A DNA stretch of 60,302 nucleotides from contig CADCDP010000022.1 in assembly GCA_902800305.1 (NCBI GenBank), positions 1 through 60,302 of the forward strand, in the 5' to 3' direction. Made by a program: the position numbers and the translations under genes. The DNA is from an uncultured Bacteroidales bacterium. Its GTDB lineage: Bacteria > Bacteroidota > Bacteroidia > Bacteroidales > Bacteroidaceae. The stretch's first letter is position 1. Every line of letters begins with the position of its first letter. A model generated the notes under the pieces. It was given only the letters and a program-made list of their open reading frames with translations. It was not told the DNA's origin and did not search any database. Below are positions 7,274 to 15,733 of this stretch, in pieces.

Positions 7274-9760
7274 TCATCGTCCGATGTTCAGACGACTCTG
7301 GATGGCTGCACGCACCGTGTCGGTCATCTCTTCGTAAGTGGTGGCTGTGGAGGGTGCGATGGGGGGTAGGTATTCCACGACGATTTTCTTGGGAAGTGGC
7401 CAATGGCGACCTCGGGGAAGGGCTTCGAAGGCTCCGTGGATGACGACGGGAACAACGGGAACGGAGAGTTCCACGCTAAGGATGGCGAACATTTTCTTGA
7501 ACTCGCCTAATGTGCCGTCGGCTGTGCGGGTGCCTTCTGGAAAGATGATGATGTTCTTGCCCTGACGGAGCACGTCGCCAAGTTTGCTGATGGAACGTTT
7601 CATGTTGTTCTGCTCCAGCACGACCACGTTGTGACGACCTGCGAGCCAACGTCGGAAAGGCGTGTTGACGTGCTTTTCCTTGGCAAAGAAATAAGTGTTG
7701 CGAATCTGAGAAAGACGAACGTAGGACATGACAAACATTCCATCGAGATAGCTCTGGTGGTTGGCGGCAAGGATGAAGGGGCCATGGTCTGGGATGTTCT
7801 TCACCCCTTTGGAGGCCAAGCGGAAGTGCATCTTGAAGAACGTCTTGAACGAATGTACAATCCAAGGGCCTGTAGGCCATGTGGCAGGGAGCCTCAACGT
7901 GGGATGCTCTTCGTGAAGGAGGCTGTGCCAATCGACTTCTGCCCATTCCATGCGGGTCTTGAAATGAGCCACATGCTCTGCTATCTCGGCAATGTTGCGG
8001 AAACGGGACAGGTCTTCTGCCGTCATGCCCAACCCGAAAGTGTTCTCAATAAAGTCCTGCAAGCCCACTTTGTCGAGCGAGTCGAAGGCAAGATCGGTCT
8101 CCAGATGGTCGATGGGGCGCACTTCGTCGAGGTGCTTTTCTTCAAGAATATATTGCTTGATCAGGCGGTATTCCTCAAATGTCGGCTCCACCAACTGAGG
8201 CTTCGGGGCAGAGTGTACGCCCGACTGAAGAATGGCACTCAGTTTGAAGCGTTGCAGCTTGTCGAGTTTCGTACGGGGAAGTTCGCCGTCATAGACAAAG
8301 AGGCTCATCACCTTCTTATATGGCTCCACACTCTGGTTGTAGGGGCGTAGCACTTCCTCTTTCAGGCGTTCCTCTTGCTCTGCGAGCGTCCGGCCTTTTG
8401 CCCATTCGGTTTGGGGCACAAGGATGGCACAAAGTTTGTCGCCATCGGGCAAAACGGCTGCTTCCTTCACTTGTTCCTCGTACTTCTCCAACCGAAACTC
8501 CAACTCGGCAGGATTGACGTTCTTGCCATTCGAAAGAACGATAATTTCCTTAGTGCGCCCTGTAATGGTGATGTAGCCCTTGGCATCGATGGTGGCCAAG
8601 TCGCCCGTGTGCAGCCATCCGTCCTGCAACACTTGCGCGGTCTCTTCGGGACGCTGGTAGTAGCCCTGCATGATGTTCCGTCCCTTGGCCCACAGTTCAC
8701 CCTCCACCAACTTGCACTGAACGGCGGGGAGAGCCTTGCCCGCACACCCTGGACGGATGTCGCCCGGACGTGTGAAGGCGATAATCGGAGCCGCCTCAGT
8801 CATGCCATAACCTTCCAACACATCGAGTCCGAGGGTCTTCATGCCTCGCCCTATTTCGAGGTCGAGTGCCGCGCCGCCACACACACAATAGTCCAGATGT
8901 CCCCCCATCTTCTGCCGCACACTCTTGAAGATGAAGCGCGACAGCCCCCGACTCTGCACCTTCTCGCACAGCCAGAAGAGGAACCGTGTCACGGCATGGG
9001 CGTCTATCTTCTGTTTAATACCTTTATATAATGTCTGCCACAGACGAGGCACTCCGATGATGATGGCCACTTTGCCCCGAGCCATCGTGTCCATGATGTC
9101 TGCCCCCGACAACGACGGACAGATAGCGATGCCACCGCCACATAGAATCGGTGCAATGACGGAACCCATCAGCGGCAGCACATGGTGGACAGGCAGGAGC
9201 ATCATCGTCCGCCGATGCTCACTAAAAATAGGCACATCCTTCCACACGCCCTCAATGTTGGCCAAGAGATTGTCATACGACAACATCACGCCTTTAGGAG
9301 AGCCAGTCGTACCCGAGGTGTAGATGATGAGTGCCGTGCGCATCGCATCGCCTTCCAGCATGAGGATGGACAAAGGACATGGAGTAGCCTCAGCATCAAG
9401 CGTAAGGTAGTCCTCCACAAACAGCACCGTCGGACGCACATCGGCCATCTGCATGGCGGCTTCCACGGTGTCCATCTTCGTGCGAGAAGTCCAAATACAC
9501 AAAGGGGTACAATCTTTCAGCACATAGGCAAGGTCGTCCACCGTCGAGGTGACATCCACAGGCACAGCTATCCCTTTCCGCATCCACACAGCATACAGCG
9601 CATACACCCATCCTTCCCCATTCGGAGCAAAAATCAAGCATCTTTCTTCGTCAAGCGAAGGCAGTTGTAGCGCGTACACACCCACCCGTTCAAGCATCTG
9701 CACGTAGGTGACCTCACGCTTGCCTGCCATAACAGCAACCTTGTCTAAATCGATAGCCAT
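7274..9760 (-). CDS. Bifunctional acyl-CoA/ACP synthetase - acyltransferase (Aas-like) with internal carrier-protein domain
   Basis: Predicted lipid enzyme of 828 aa that activates fatty acids and transfers them to lysophospholipid or glycerol phosphate. Three domains are visible: an AMP-binding adenylation domain with YTSGTTGSPKGVML (about residues 147-160) and GYGMTEAAP; an acyl-carrier-like segment around residue 540 with AFDSLDKVGL, whose Ser would carry phosphopantetheine; and a C-terminal PlsC-type domain with NHQSYLDG and FPEGTR. This order (adenylation, carrier, acyltransferase) is seen in Bacteroidetes fusion proteins related to E. coli Aas. The frame opens with a TTG at 9764; the ATG at 9758-9760 gives a normal start. 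It has its own promoter and is divergent from the next gene. Confidence 0.85.
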   Translation of the reverse strand: MAIDLDKVAVMAGKREVTYVQMLERVGVYALQLPSLDEERCLIFAPNGEGWVYALYAVWMRKGIAVPVDVTSTVDDLAYVLKDCTPLCIWTSRTKMDTVEAAMQMADVRPTVLFVEDYLTLDAEATPCPLSILMLEGDAMRTALIIYTSGTTGSPKGVMLSYDNLLANIEGVWKDVPIFSEHRRTMMLLPVHHVLPLMGSVIAPILCGGGIAICPSLSGADIMDTMARGKVAIIIGVPRLWQTLYKGIKQKIDAHAVTRFLFWLCEKVQSRGLSRFIFKSVRQKMGGHLDYCVCGGAALDLEIGRGMKTLGLDVLEGYGMTEAAPIIAFTRPGDIRPGCAGKALPAVQCKLVEGELWAKGRNIMQGYYQRPEETAQVLQDGWLHTGDLATIDAKGYITITGRTKEIIVLSNGKNVNPAELEFRLEKYEEQVKEAAVLPDGDKLCAILVPQTEWAKGRTLAEQEERLKEEVLRPYNQSVEPYKKVMSLFVYDGELPRTKLDKLQRFKLSAILQSGVHSAPKPQLVEPTFEEYRLIKQYILEEKHLDEVRPIDHLETDLAFDSLDKVGLQDFIENTFGLGMTAEDLSRFRNIAEIAEHVAHFKTRMEWAEVDWHSLLHEEHPTLRLPATWPTGPWIVHSFKTFFKMHFRLASKGVKNIPDHGPFILAANHQSYLDGMFVMSYVRLSQIRNTYFFAKEKHVNTPFRRWLAGRHNVVVLEQNNMKRSISKLGDVLRQGKNIIIFPEGTRTADGTLGEFKKMFAILSVELSVPVVPVVIHGAFEALPRGRHWPLPKKIVVEYLPPIAPSTATTYEEMTDTVRAAIQSRLNIGR

Positions 9761-9788
9761 GTTCAATAAAAGGTATTAGTTTTCCATG

Positions 9789-9796
9789 CAAAGATA
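9789..9796 (-). promoter_or_regulatory. -7 box for the synthetase/acyltransferase gene
   Basis: TATCTTTG on the minus strand, 29 bases upstream of the ATG at 9760; no clear -33 box. Confidence 0.5.
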
Positions 9797-9819
9797 GAGA
9801 TTTTTCTAAGAAAAAGTCG

Positions 9820-9827
9820 TACCTTTG
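9820..9827 (+). promoter_or_regulatory. -7 box for the thioredoxin-fold lipoprotein gene
   Basis: TACCTTTG, 20 bases upstream of the ATG at 9847, forming a divergent promoter pair with 9789-9796. Confidence 0.55.
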
Positions 9828-9846
9828 CCAAAAATTTCGACACAAG

Positions 9847-11001
9847 ATGAAGAAAACGTTCTCACTCATAGCAGCAGGGGCATTCATGCTTGCTTCCTGC
9901 GACAACACACCTAAGTTTCAAGTGACAGGAACCATCGAAAACGCTCAAGACTCGATGCTCTATTTTGCCCAAAGCACTTTGGATGGCATACAGCACCTCG
10001 ATTCTGTCAAGTTAGGAGCCGACGGTTCTTTTTCTTTCAAGGCTGCCGCCCCTGTCGGCTGCCCAGATTTCTATCTGTTGAGAGTGGGCGACCACATCAT
10101 CCATTTTTCGGTGGATAGCATCGAGACGATGTCGGTGAAAGCAAAGCTGCCCTCGATGGAAAAGGACTACACCATCGAAGGTAATGAGAGCAGTAAGAAA
10201 ATCAAGGAAATCAGTGTGATGCAGCAGCAGGTGCAAGCACGATTGGTGGAGATAGAGAAAAATGAGGACATGCTGCCTGGCGACAAGGTGGACAGCATCG
10301 AGAGCATCATCGCCAATTACAAGGAGCGCATTAAGCAGGGCTACATCTTCACTGACCCCTTGTCGGCAGCAGCCTATTATGCTGTGTGCCAAAGTCTGAC
10401 TGACCTTAGAGGCACGTTCATGTTGTTCAATCCGCTTAACGACCGCACCGACGTGAAGTGTTATGCCACGGTAGCTACGGCATGGGACGGTTTCTACCCC
10501 GACGCCCCACGCACTCAACAGCTCTGCAACATGGCCATCAAGGGAATGAACAACACGGCTCAACCACAACAGAAGGTGCTCAATGTGGACGGGAGCAAGG
10601 TGGCGGAAACTGGCATCATCGACATCAACCTGCCCGACATCAACAGCAATCTCCACAGCATCCGCGACCTAAAGGGGAAGGTTGTACTGATTGACTTCAC
10701 GGTCTATGCCGCCAAGGAATCGGCTGAACGCACCCGACTGATGCGCTCGCTCTACGAGAAGTATCATGCACAAGGTTTTGAGATTTACCAGATTTCATTG
10801 GACGAAGACGTTCACTTCTGGAAGTTCTCATGCGAGAACCTGCCTTGGGTGTGTGTACATGAGACTGATGGCTCTGCCACCAGCATCTACAACGTAGTCA
10901 ACCTGCCAACGTTCTTCCTCGTCAACCGCAATAACGAAATTGTCCTCCGCAGTGACTTCATGGAAGGCACATTGGAGGACAATCTTAAGAAACTCTTGTG
11001 A
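9847..11001 (+). CDS. DUF4369 / thioredoxin-fold lipoprotein without active-site CxxC
   Basis: Envelope lipoprotein of 384 aa. Lipobox LASC with Cys18, then a DUF4369-like domain (VTGTIENAQDSMLYF ... GSFSFKA), a helical middle, and a C-terminal AhpC/TlpA-type thioredoxin fold (LKGKVVLIDFTVYAAKES ... NLPTFFLVNRNNEIV). In TlpA/ResA relatives the segment after DFW carries CxxC; here it reads DFTVYAAKES, so both redox cysteines are missing and classical disulfide exchange is unlikely. The cis-Pro loop (LPTFFL) is kept. It is convergent with manC, 16 bases away. Confidence 0.8.
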   Translation: MKKTFSLIAAGAFMLASCDNTPKFQVTGTIENAQDSMLYFAQSTLDGIQHLDSVKLGADGSFSFKAAAPVGCPDFYLLRVGDHIIHFSVDSIETMSVKAKLPSMEKDYTIEGNESSKKIKEISVMQQQVQARLVEIEKNEDMLPGDKVDSIESIIANYKERIKQGYIFTDPLSAAAYYAVCQSLTDLRGTFMLFNPLNDRTDVKCYATVATAWDGFYPDAPRTQQLCNMAIKGMNNTAQPQQKVLNVDGSKVAETGIIDINLPDINSNLHSIRDLKGKVVLIDFTVYAAKESAERTRLMRSLYEKYHAQGFEIYQISLDEDVHFWKFSCENLPWVCVHETDGSATSIYNVVNLPTFFLVNRNNEIVLRSDFMEGTLEDNLKKLL

Positions 11002-11017
11002 GGTATAGGAAGGGAAC

Positions 11018-12106
11018 CTAAACAAACTCCTCTCCGAGGTTTAGCTGTGCATCGTTTACGAACTTGCGGATGTTCTTCTGGTCACCCTTGCGACAGATGA
11101 CCAACACGTTGCCATCCTCTACCACCACGTAGTCTTCCAAACCCTGCACTACAGCCACATGTCCATCGGGCAGTTTGATGATGCAGTCCTTACAGTCGTA
11201 GAGGAGTGATTTCGAATCGATGACCACGTTGCCCATGTCCGACTTCAGCAAGGCTTCGTGAACAGCCGCCCAAGTACCGAGGTCAGCCCAACCAAAGTGA
11301 CAGAGCATCACATCCACGTTGTCAGCCTTTTCCAACACACTCTGTTCCAGACTCATGTTGGGACACTTGGTGAACAGTTCCATCAGCAGGTCGGCGACGT
11401 ACTCTCCTTTGTCGTACTTCGTGATGACCGTTTTGACTATGCTGGAAAACTCTTCGCTGGCACCCTTCACAGCATCCAAGAATGTGTCGGAACGCCACAC
11501 AAAGAGACCCGTGTTCCACAGAAATTCGCCACTCTCATAGAAAATCTTGGCAAACTCGTTGGCGGGCTTCTCCGTGAAGCTCCTCACATTGTAGATGTTA
11601 CAGTAGCCATCCACCTTGTCAGCCATCTGAATGTAGCCAAAAGACACTTCGGGGCAAGTGGGCTTAACGCCCAAGGTAAGCAGCACCTCATGCTCTTCCA
11701 CATAGTCCAAACTCTTCAGCACATCCGAACGGAAATCGTCATAACCCGTGATGTTCTGGTCAGAAGGACTGACGATGAAACGTCCGTCAGGACAACGACG
11801 TCTGATTTCCAGAGCTGCCCAGGTCACAGCCGGCACCGTGTTGCGGCGCATCGGTTCCATCAAGATGTTTTCATATTTCAGCCCTGGAATCTGTTCTATC
11901 ACCAACTGACGATAGGTTTCATTAGTCACAATAATGATGTTGTCGGCATCGATGCAGCTGGCAAAACGTTCGTAAGTCATCTGCAAAAGTGTCTTCCCTG
12001 TGCCCAACACGTCGATAAACTGCTTAGGCTTTTTCTCGCGGCTCATTGGCCATAGGCGAGTGCCCTGACCACCAGCCAAAATTACACAATAATTTTTTGT
12101 GTTCAT
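11018..12106 (-). CDS. manC: Mannose-1-phosphate guanylyltransferase
   Basis: Makes GDP-mannose from mannose 1-phosphate and GTP for glycan synthesis. 362 aa, cytoplasmic. Signature GGQGTRLWPMSREKKPKQF near the N-terminus is the nucleotide-binding loop of the sugar nucleotidyltransferase family, and FTEKP and WNTGLFVW are typical of the guanylyltransferase branch. The length corresponds to the single-domain form, without a fused phosphomannose isomerase domain. The frame opens with GTG at 12112, but the ATG at 12104-12106 fits the usual start (MNTKNYCVILAGG). Monocistronic as far as seen. Confidence 0.92.
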   Translation of the reverse strand: MNTKNYCVILAGGQGTRLWPMSREKKPKQFIDVLGTGKTLLQMTYERFASCIDADNIIIVTNETYRQLVIEQIPGLKYENILMEPMRRNTVPAVTWAALEIRRRCPDGRFIVSPSDQNITGYDDFRSDVLKSLDYVEEHEVLLTLGVKPTCPEVSFGYIQMADKVDGYCNIYNVRSFTEKPANEFAKIFYESGEFLWNTGLFVWRSDTFLDAVKGASEEFSSIVKTVITKYDKGEYVADLLMELFTKCPNMSLEQSVLEKADNVDVMLCHFGWADLGTWAAVHEALLKSDMGNVVIDSKSLLYDCKDCIIKLPDGHVAVVQGLEDYVVVEDGNVLVICRKGDQKNIRKFVNDAQLNLGEEFV

Positions 12107-12242
12107 AGTCACTTTATCTTTCTATCGGTATTTTTTTAGGTTAGTTACCATTTACTTTGCGAAAATAGGGAGAAAAAACGACACCACCAAATATTTCAAT
12201 CTTTTTTATACTATAATTATTATTTATTAAGTATTGGGGACA

Positions 12243-12599
12243 TTACTTTTTCTGTTGTGACGCACCCGTCGTGCCATCCACAGGCACCTTCTTCGATTCC
12301 TCATCCACTTTCTTGTCAGCCACCACCGAACCGTCGAACCCCACTTTCTTCAGGGCGGACAGAATGGCTTTCGAGTCCGTCTTTTCGGCATCATAATAGA
12401 CCGTCACCGTATTCGTCGAGCGGTTTGTCAGGATTCGCTTCACGCCAGCCGTAAAACGGAGATTACCCTTTATTTTCTTTTCGCAATTTTCGCAGTGCAT
12501 CTCAGGCGCTGTCTTCACCACCAAGACCTTCAAGTCCTTGGCCATCGTGGTGGCACACACCAGCAGGGCAGCCACCATCAGTGTCATCATTCTTTTCAT
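12243..12599 (-). CDS. Periplasmic heavy-metal-associated (HMA) domain protein
   Basis: 118 aa. Signal peptide (MKRMMTLMVAALLVCATTMA), then an HMA/CopZ-like ferredoxin-like fold with MHCENC (Cys36, Cys39), a soft-metal binding pair, followed by GVKRILTNRSTNTVTVYYD and a polar Lys-rich tail. Probable copper or other thiophilic metal binding in the periplasm. The frame is open for 29 codons upstream, but a complete promoter (12641-12672) lies within that extension, so the ATG at 12597-12599 is used. Metal identity cannot be read from sequence. Confidence 0.8.
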   Translation of the reverse strand: MKRMMTLMVAALLVCATTMAKDLKVLVVKTAPEMHCENCEKKIKGNLRFTAGVKRILTNRSTNTVTVYYDAEKTDSKAILSALKKVGFDGSVVADKKVDEESKKVPVDGTTGASQQKK

Positions 12600-12640
12600 T
12601 CTTTCGATTCTTCTTTTAGTAAATAGTTTGAATTGTGGTA

Positions 12641-12672
12641 CAAAGTTAGGCAAGTTTACCGTACCGACCAAA
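12641..12672 (-). promoter_or_regulatory. Promoter of the HMA protein gene
   Basis: Minus strand: TTTG (12669-12672), 20-nt spacer, TAACTTTG (12641-12648). Confidence 0.7.
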
Positions 12673-12818
12673 TTATTTGCCTCCATTCCTCCTTTTTAAC
12701 GTTCTATCCATCGGAAAAAGCGAAACACACAGCACAAAGATGGGGTTTTTACCCCTTCTTGTAACGACTTTCCTACAAATAATAGTGGTTTTCCTACGCT
12801 TATCTCATCAAAATATCG

Positions 12819-12826
12819 TACCTTTG
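12819..12826 (+). promoter_or_regulatory. -7 box for the twin lipoprotein genes
   Basis: TACCTTTG 36 bases upstream of the ATG at 12862; -33 box not clear. Confidence 0.55.
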
Positions 12827-12861
12827 CCTTCGTAACCAATCACGATCAAAACAAATACTAC

Positions 12862-13485
12862 ATGAAGACAAAGAAAAAATGGTTTGAGGGTATCTGCTTG
12901 ATGTTGGCAGTGTGCATGATACTCACCTCATGCAGCAAAGATGAGAAACTATCCAACCGCCTCTCTGGAGGATGGGAAGGCGACTGGGGAATGTCGTATG
13001 TAGATAGAGACGGCAAGTCGCACGACTCACACCACACGGTCATCGAGTTCTATCCCAACGAGAAATTCGACACCTACGGCTATGGTTACCAAGAGGACTA
13101 CTACGACGAAGGGCCTTACACCAAACTGGGTTTCTATTTCGAATGGAGCATCAACCACAAAGTCATCTACATCACCTATCCAGGTTATCCCGAATACAAT
13201 GCCGTCATCCGCGACTACAAGATGAAGAAAAAGCACTTCACAGGTTACATCGGCAACACCTACTTCGACCTCGACAAGGTGTGGAAGTACTACAAATGGT
13301 ATGACTATGCGGGACTTTATACCGCTCAAGCCGTGGGTGTGCTTTTATGGGTGGCTGAAGACTATTATTATTATAGTAGCGCATACGGGCCGACACGCAG
13401 CATAGAAGCACTTGACAACATGGGTGGCCATCCGATTGGCGACCAACTTCCTATCAGGATTTATAACCGCTTTGCCGAGCAATAA
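12862..13485 (+). CDS. Tyr-rich lipoprotein, first of a tandem pair
   Basis: 207 aa, not recognised beyond being a lipoprotein: signal with lipobox ILTSC. The mature part is unusually rich in Tyr, Asp and Trp (GYGYQEDYYDEGPYTKLG, YPGYPEYNAVIRDYKMK) and looks like a small beta-barrel or lipocalin-type fold (GGWEGDWGMSY near the start). The neighbouring gene encodes a protein of identical length with the same landmarks, so the two arose by duplication. Function unknown. Confidence 0.75.
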   Translation: MKTKKKWFEGICLMLAVCMILTSCSKDEKLSNRLSGGWEGDWGMSYVDRDGKSHDSHHTVIEFYPNEKFDTYGYGYQEDYYDEGPYTKLGFYFEWSINHKVIYITYPGYPEYNAVIRDYKMKKKHFTGYIGNTYFDLDKVWKYYKWYDYAGLYTAQAVGVLLWVAEDYYYYSSAYGPTRSIEALDNMGGHPIGDQLPIRIYNRFAEQ

Positions 13486-13521
13486 ACATCCTCTAACAGA
13501 ATTCAATCCAAACTAAAGAAA

Positions 13522-14145
13522 ATGAATATGAAAAAGTCAATTACACTTCTGAGCATAATGGCACTGCTGAGCATATGTGCCGTATGCACGTCTTGCACCG
13601 ACAGCGACACCGAAGAAGCCATGGTGCTCTCTGGACAATGGCAAGGCAACTGGGGTATGTACTACGATTATCTGTATGCTGGCAACATTTACACCTTCGA
13701 CTCCTACGACACCGACATCGTCTTCTATCCCGACTACGACTACGCCACCCACGGCTACGGCTATCAAGTCGATTGGTACCGCGAAGGCCCTTATTCACGA
13801 CTGAGTTACCGCTTTACGTGGAGAATCGACAATGGCGTGATTCGTATGCACTATCCTGGCTATGAGAAGTACAACACGACCATCCGCGATTACCGCATCA
13901 ACAACAACCGATTCACGGGGTATTTCGATACTGGGACAGAACCCTTCTATCTCTACAAAATTGCGGACTACTACGACTGGGGCTACTACTCTGGTTACGG
14001 AGATTACCACTACTGGGTGTATGATGAATGGAGTTGGGACTATTACGCCAAGACCCGTGGCATCACCATCGAAGACAACTCTGGCAATGCGTCTGCTGCC
14101 ACTGAAGGTTGTATCGTGAAGATAGGCAGCCATCTGGCTGAGTAA
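13522..14145 (+). CDS. Tyr-rich lipoprotein, second of a tandem pair
   Basis: 207 aa paralogue of the preceding protein, 36 bases downstream in the same operon. Lipobox VCTSC. Shared landmarks include SGQWQGNWGMYY, HGYGYQVDWYREGPYSRL and MHYPGYEKYNTTIRDY, aligned over the whole length, with divergent C-termini (each keeps a short Ile-rich last strand). Start taken at 13522 (MNMKKS); Met3 at 13528 is an alternative. Function unknown; envelope location is inferred from the lipobox. Confidence 0.75.
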   Translation: MNMKKSITLLSIMALLSICAVCTSCTDSDTEEAMVLSGQWQGNWGMYYDYLYAGNIYTFDSYDTDIVFYPDYDYATHGYGYQVDWYREGPYSRLSYRFTWRIDNGVIRMHYPGYEKYNTTIRDYRINNNRFTGYFDTGTEPFYLYKIADYYDWGYYSGYGDYHYWVYDEWSWDYYAKTRGITIEDNSGNASAATEGCIVKIGSHLAE

Positions 14146-14155
14146 ACAGGCACGC

Positions 14156-14196
14156 AAAAAAGGCTGCACCGAGGGTTCTTGGTGCAGCCTTTTTTT
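14156..14196. terminator. Bidirectional intrinsic terminator
   Basis: Stem AGGCTGCACC/GGTGCAGCCT (14161-14170 with 14181-14190) flanked by A5 on the left and T7 on the right, between two convergent genes. Confidence 0.9.
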
Positions 14197-14200
14197 GTGT

Positions 14201-15280
14201 CTATATGGTATGTCCCAATCGCTTGAGATGGCACAACATCAGGTTTCCTTCTTCGTCGCGCAGATGCATTCCCCCACCCTCGCAGTAACGGAACATTTTG
14301 CAATGGGCACAATCACCTTTGCGCATCCAGTCACGATTGCGGTAGTTCTGGAAACCATGTTCCCATACGTCCCAAAAGTTATCTTTGTAGATGTTACCTT
14401 GATAATACTTGCCCCGAATGCTGGTGCAAGCTGAAATGTTGCCGTCTATCAAGATGGATGCCACGCTGATGCCAGCGGCACAATGGTAGAGGTGGTCGCG
14501 CACCTTGCCTTCATACTCTCCGAGGAAACCTTCACAGGCAAAGCTCGCATGCACCTTCCCTTCCTTGCGACAGGCGATGATGAACTCCATCACTTCACGG
14601 AATTTCCCATCAGGGATTTGTAAATCGGGATGCTGCTTGGCGCGTCCTGCTGGAAAGATGGTGAAGAGCCGCCACTGGCGCACACCTGCCTCATACAGCA
14701 TCTCCTTCAACTCCGGCAAATACTGCACGTTGCGGTTGTTCACACACGTTACCACATCCCAAATGACTTGTTGTTGGTTGGCCAACAGATGAATGGCTCG
14801 CATGGCATTTTTGAAACTACTTTCATGCCCACGCAGCCAGTTGTGGTCAGCTTCATTACCATCAAGACTCACCGCCATGCTCCGCAAACCCGAAGCACAG
14901 AGCCGACGGAAACGCTCTTCGGTGAGCATCATGCCGTTGGTCACCATGCCCCACGGGTATTCACGTTTATACAACTCCAAGCCCACATCTTCGAGGTCTT
15001 TCCTCGACAACGGTTCGCCACCCGAAAAGATAATCATCACTTCATGAGGGTTGACGTGCGGAGTCACCTGCTCGTCTATCACCTTGAGGAAGTCTTCGGC
15101 TGGCATATCGGGAGTCAGTTCCTCCAACTTGCAGTCGCTCCCACAATGCTTGCAATGGAGGTTGCAACGTAGGGTACATTCCCAAAAGAGCTGCCGCAGA
15201 GGGTGCAGCAGCTTCTTATTCTGACGGAGTTGGCGTTCAAGTTCCAACCCTACTCGCTGTTTCAGGGAGAGTATCGCCAT
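14201..15280 (-). CDS. Radical SAM/SPASM enzyme of an rSAM/lipoprotein system
   Basis: 359 aa. Cluster motif C39-x3-C43-x2-C46 (CNLHCKHC), SAM motif FSGGEPLSRKD, and a C-terminal SPASM-like set (FACEGF, LYHCAAG, ISACTSI, CAHCKMFRYCEGGG, MLCHLKR). It begins 4 bases after the stop of a 79-aa lipoprotein gene, the arrangement known in Bacteroidetes as the rSAM/lipoprotein system, where the lipoprotein is the presumed substrate. The frame is open for 24 codons further upstream but this would overlap the lipoprotein gene; ATG 15278-15280 is chosen. The chemistry is unknown. Confidence 0.85.
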   Translation of the reverse strand: MAILSLKQRVGLELERQLRQNKKLLHPLRQLFWECTLRCNLHCKHCGSDCKLEELTPDMPAEDFLKVIDEQVTPHVNPHEVMIIFSGGEPLSRKDLEDVGLELYKREYPWGMVTNGMMLTEERFRRLCASGLRSMAVSLDGNEADHNWLRGHESSFKNAMRAIHLLANQQQVIWDVVTCVNNRNVQYLPELKEMLYEAGVRQWRLFTIFPAGRAKQHPDLQIPDGKFREVMEFIIACRKEGKVHASFACEGFLGEYEGKVRDHLYHCAAGISVASILIDGNISACTSIRGKYYQGNIYKDNFWDVWEHGFQNYRNRDWMRKGDCAHCKMFRYCEGGGMHLRDEEGNLMLCHLKRLGHTI

Positions 15281-15284
15281 ACCG

Positions 15285-15524
15285 TTATTCTTGCTTGGTG
15301 TTGACTTTCGGTTCCTCTTTCTCCACCTCCAAGAAAGTAGCGGAAGGCACACGATTCATCAGTCGGGAGGTATCGGTCGATAGCGTATCGGGCACACCGT
15401 ACATCACTGGAGGACCATACATGGCCTGGTCTTCTTTTGAACACGACACGACACCCAACATCGCCAACGCAGCTGCCAGCACCTTACTGTACCACCATAC
15501 ACATTTTGTTTTAATCTTCTTCAT
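15285..15524 (-). CDS. Small lipoprotein, presumed radical SAM target
   Basis: 79 aa. Starts MKKIKTKCVWWYSKVLAAAL, then lipobox with Cys28 (VVSCSKED). Right after it comes a pair of YG-x-P motifs, MYGPP and MYGVP (residues 35-45), which correspond to the EYGTP-type motif found just after the lipobox in the lipoproteins of rSAM/lipoprotein systems. Relatives usually continue into a larger carboxypeptidase-regulatory-like domain; here the protein stops after a short acidic tail, so it is a shortened form. Position directly before the radical SAM gene supports the pairing. Confidence 0.75.
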   Translation of the reverse strand: MKKIKTKCVWWYSKVLAAALAMLGVVSCSKEDQAMYGPPVMYGVPDTLSTDTSRLMNRVPSATFLEVEKEEPKVNTKQE

Positions 15525-15678
15525 ACGTCCATTTTACTTTTGTTCTTCCTTTATATATTTTCTTTCTCGTTCTGTTGGCAAAGTTATCTATTTTTTGCGA
15601 CTCCACAAAGCCCTTTGCCTGAAAAAGAGGCCAACGGGTTAAAAAACGTTTAATTGTAGTTTAAGAAATACTAAATAT

Positions 15679-15709
15679 TTTGTCAGATGGGAAAGGATTC
15701 GTATTTTTG
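15679..15709 (+). promoter_or_regulatory. Promoter of the DUF4369 lipoprotein gene
   Basis: TTTG (15679-15682), 19-nt spacer, TATTTTTG (15702-15709); start of transcription near 15716, just before the ATG at 15734. Confidence 0.7.
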
Positions 15710-15733
15710 CAACCGATTAAGTCGTTTAGACAG

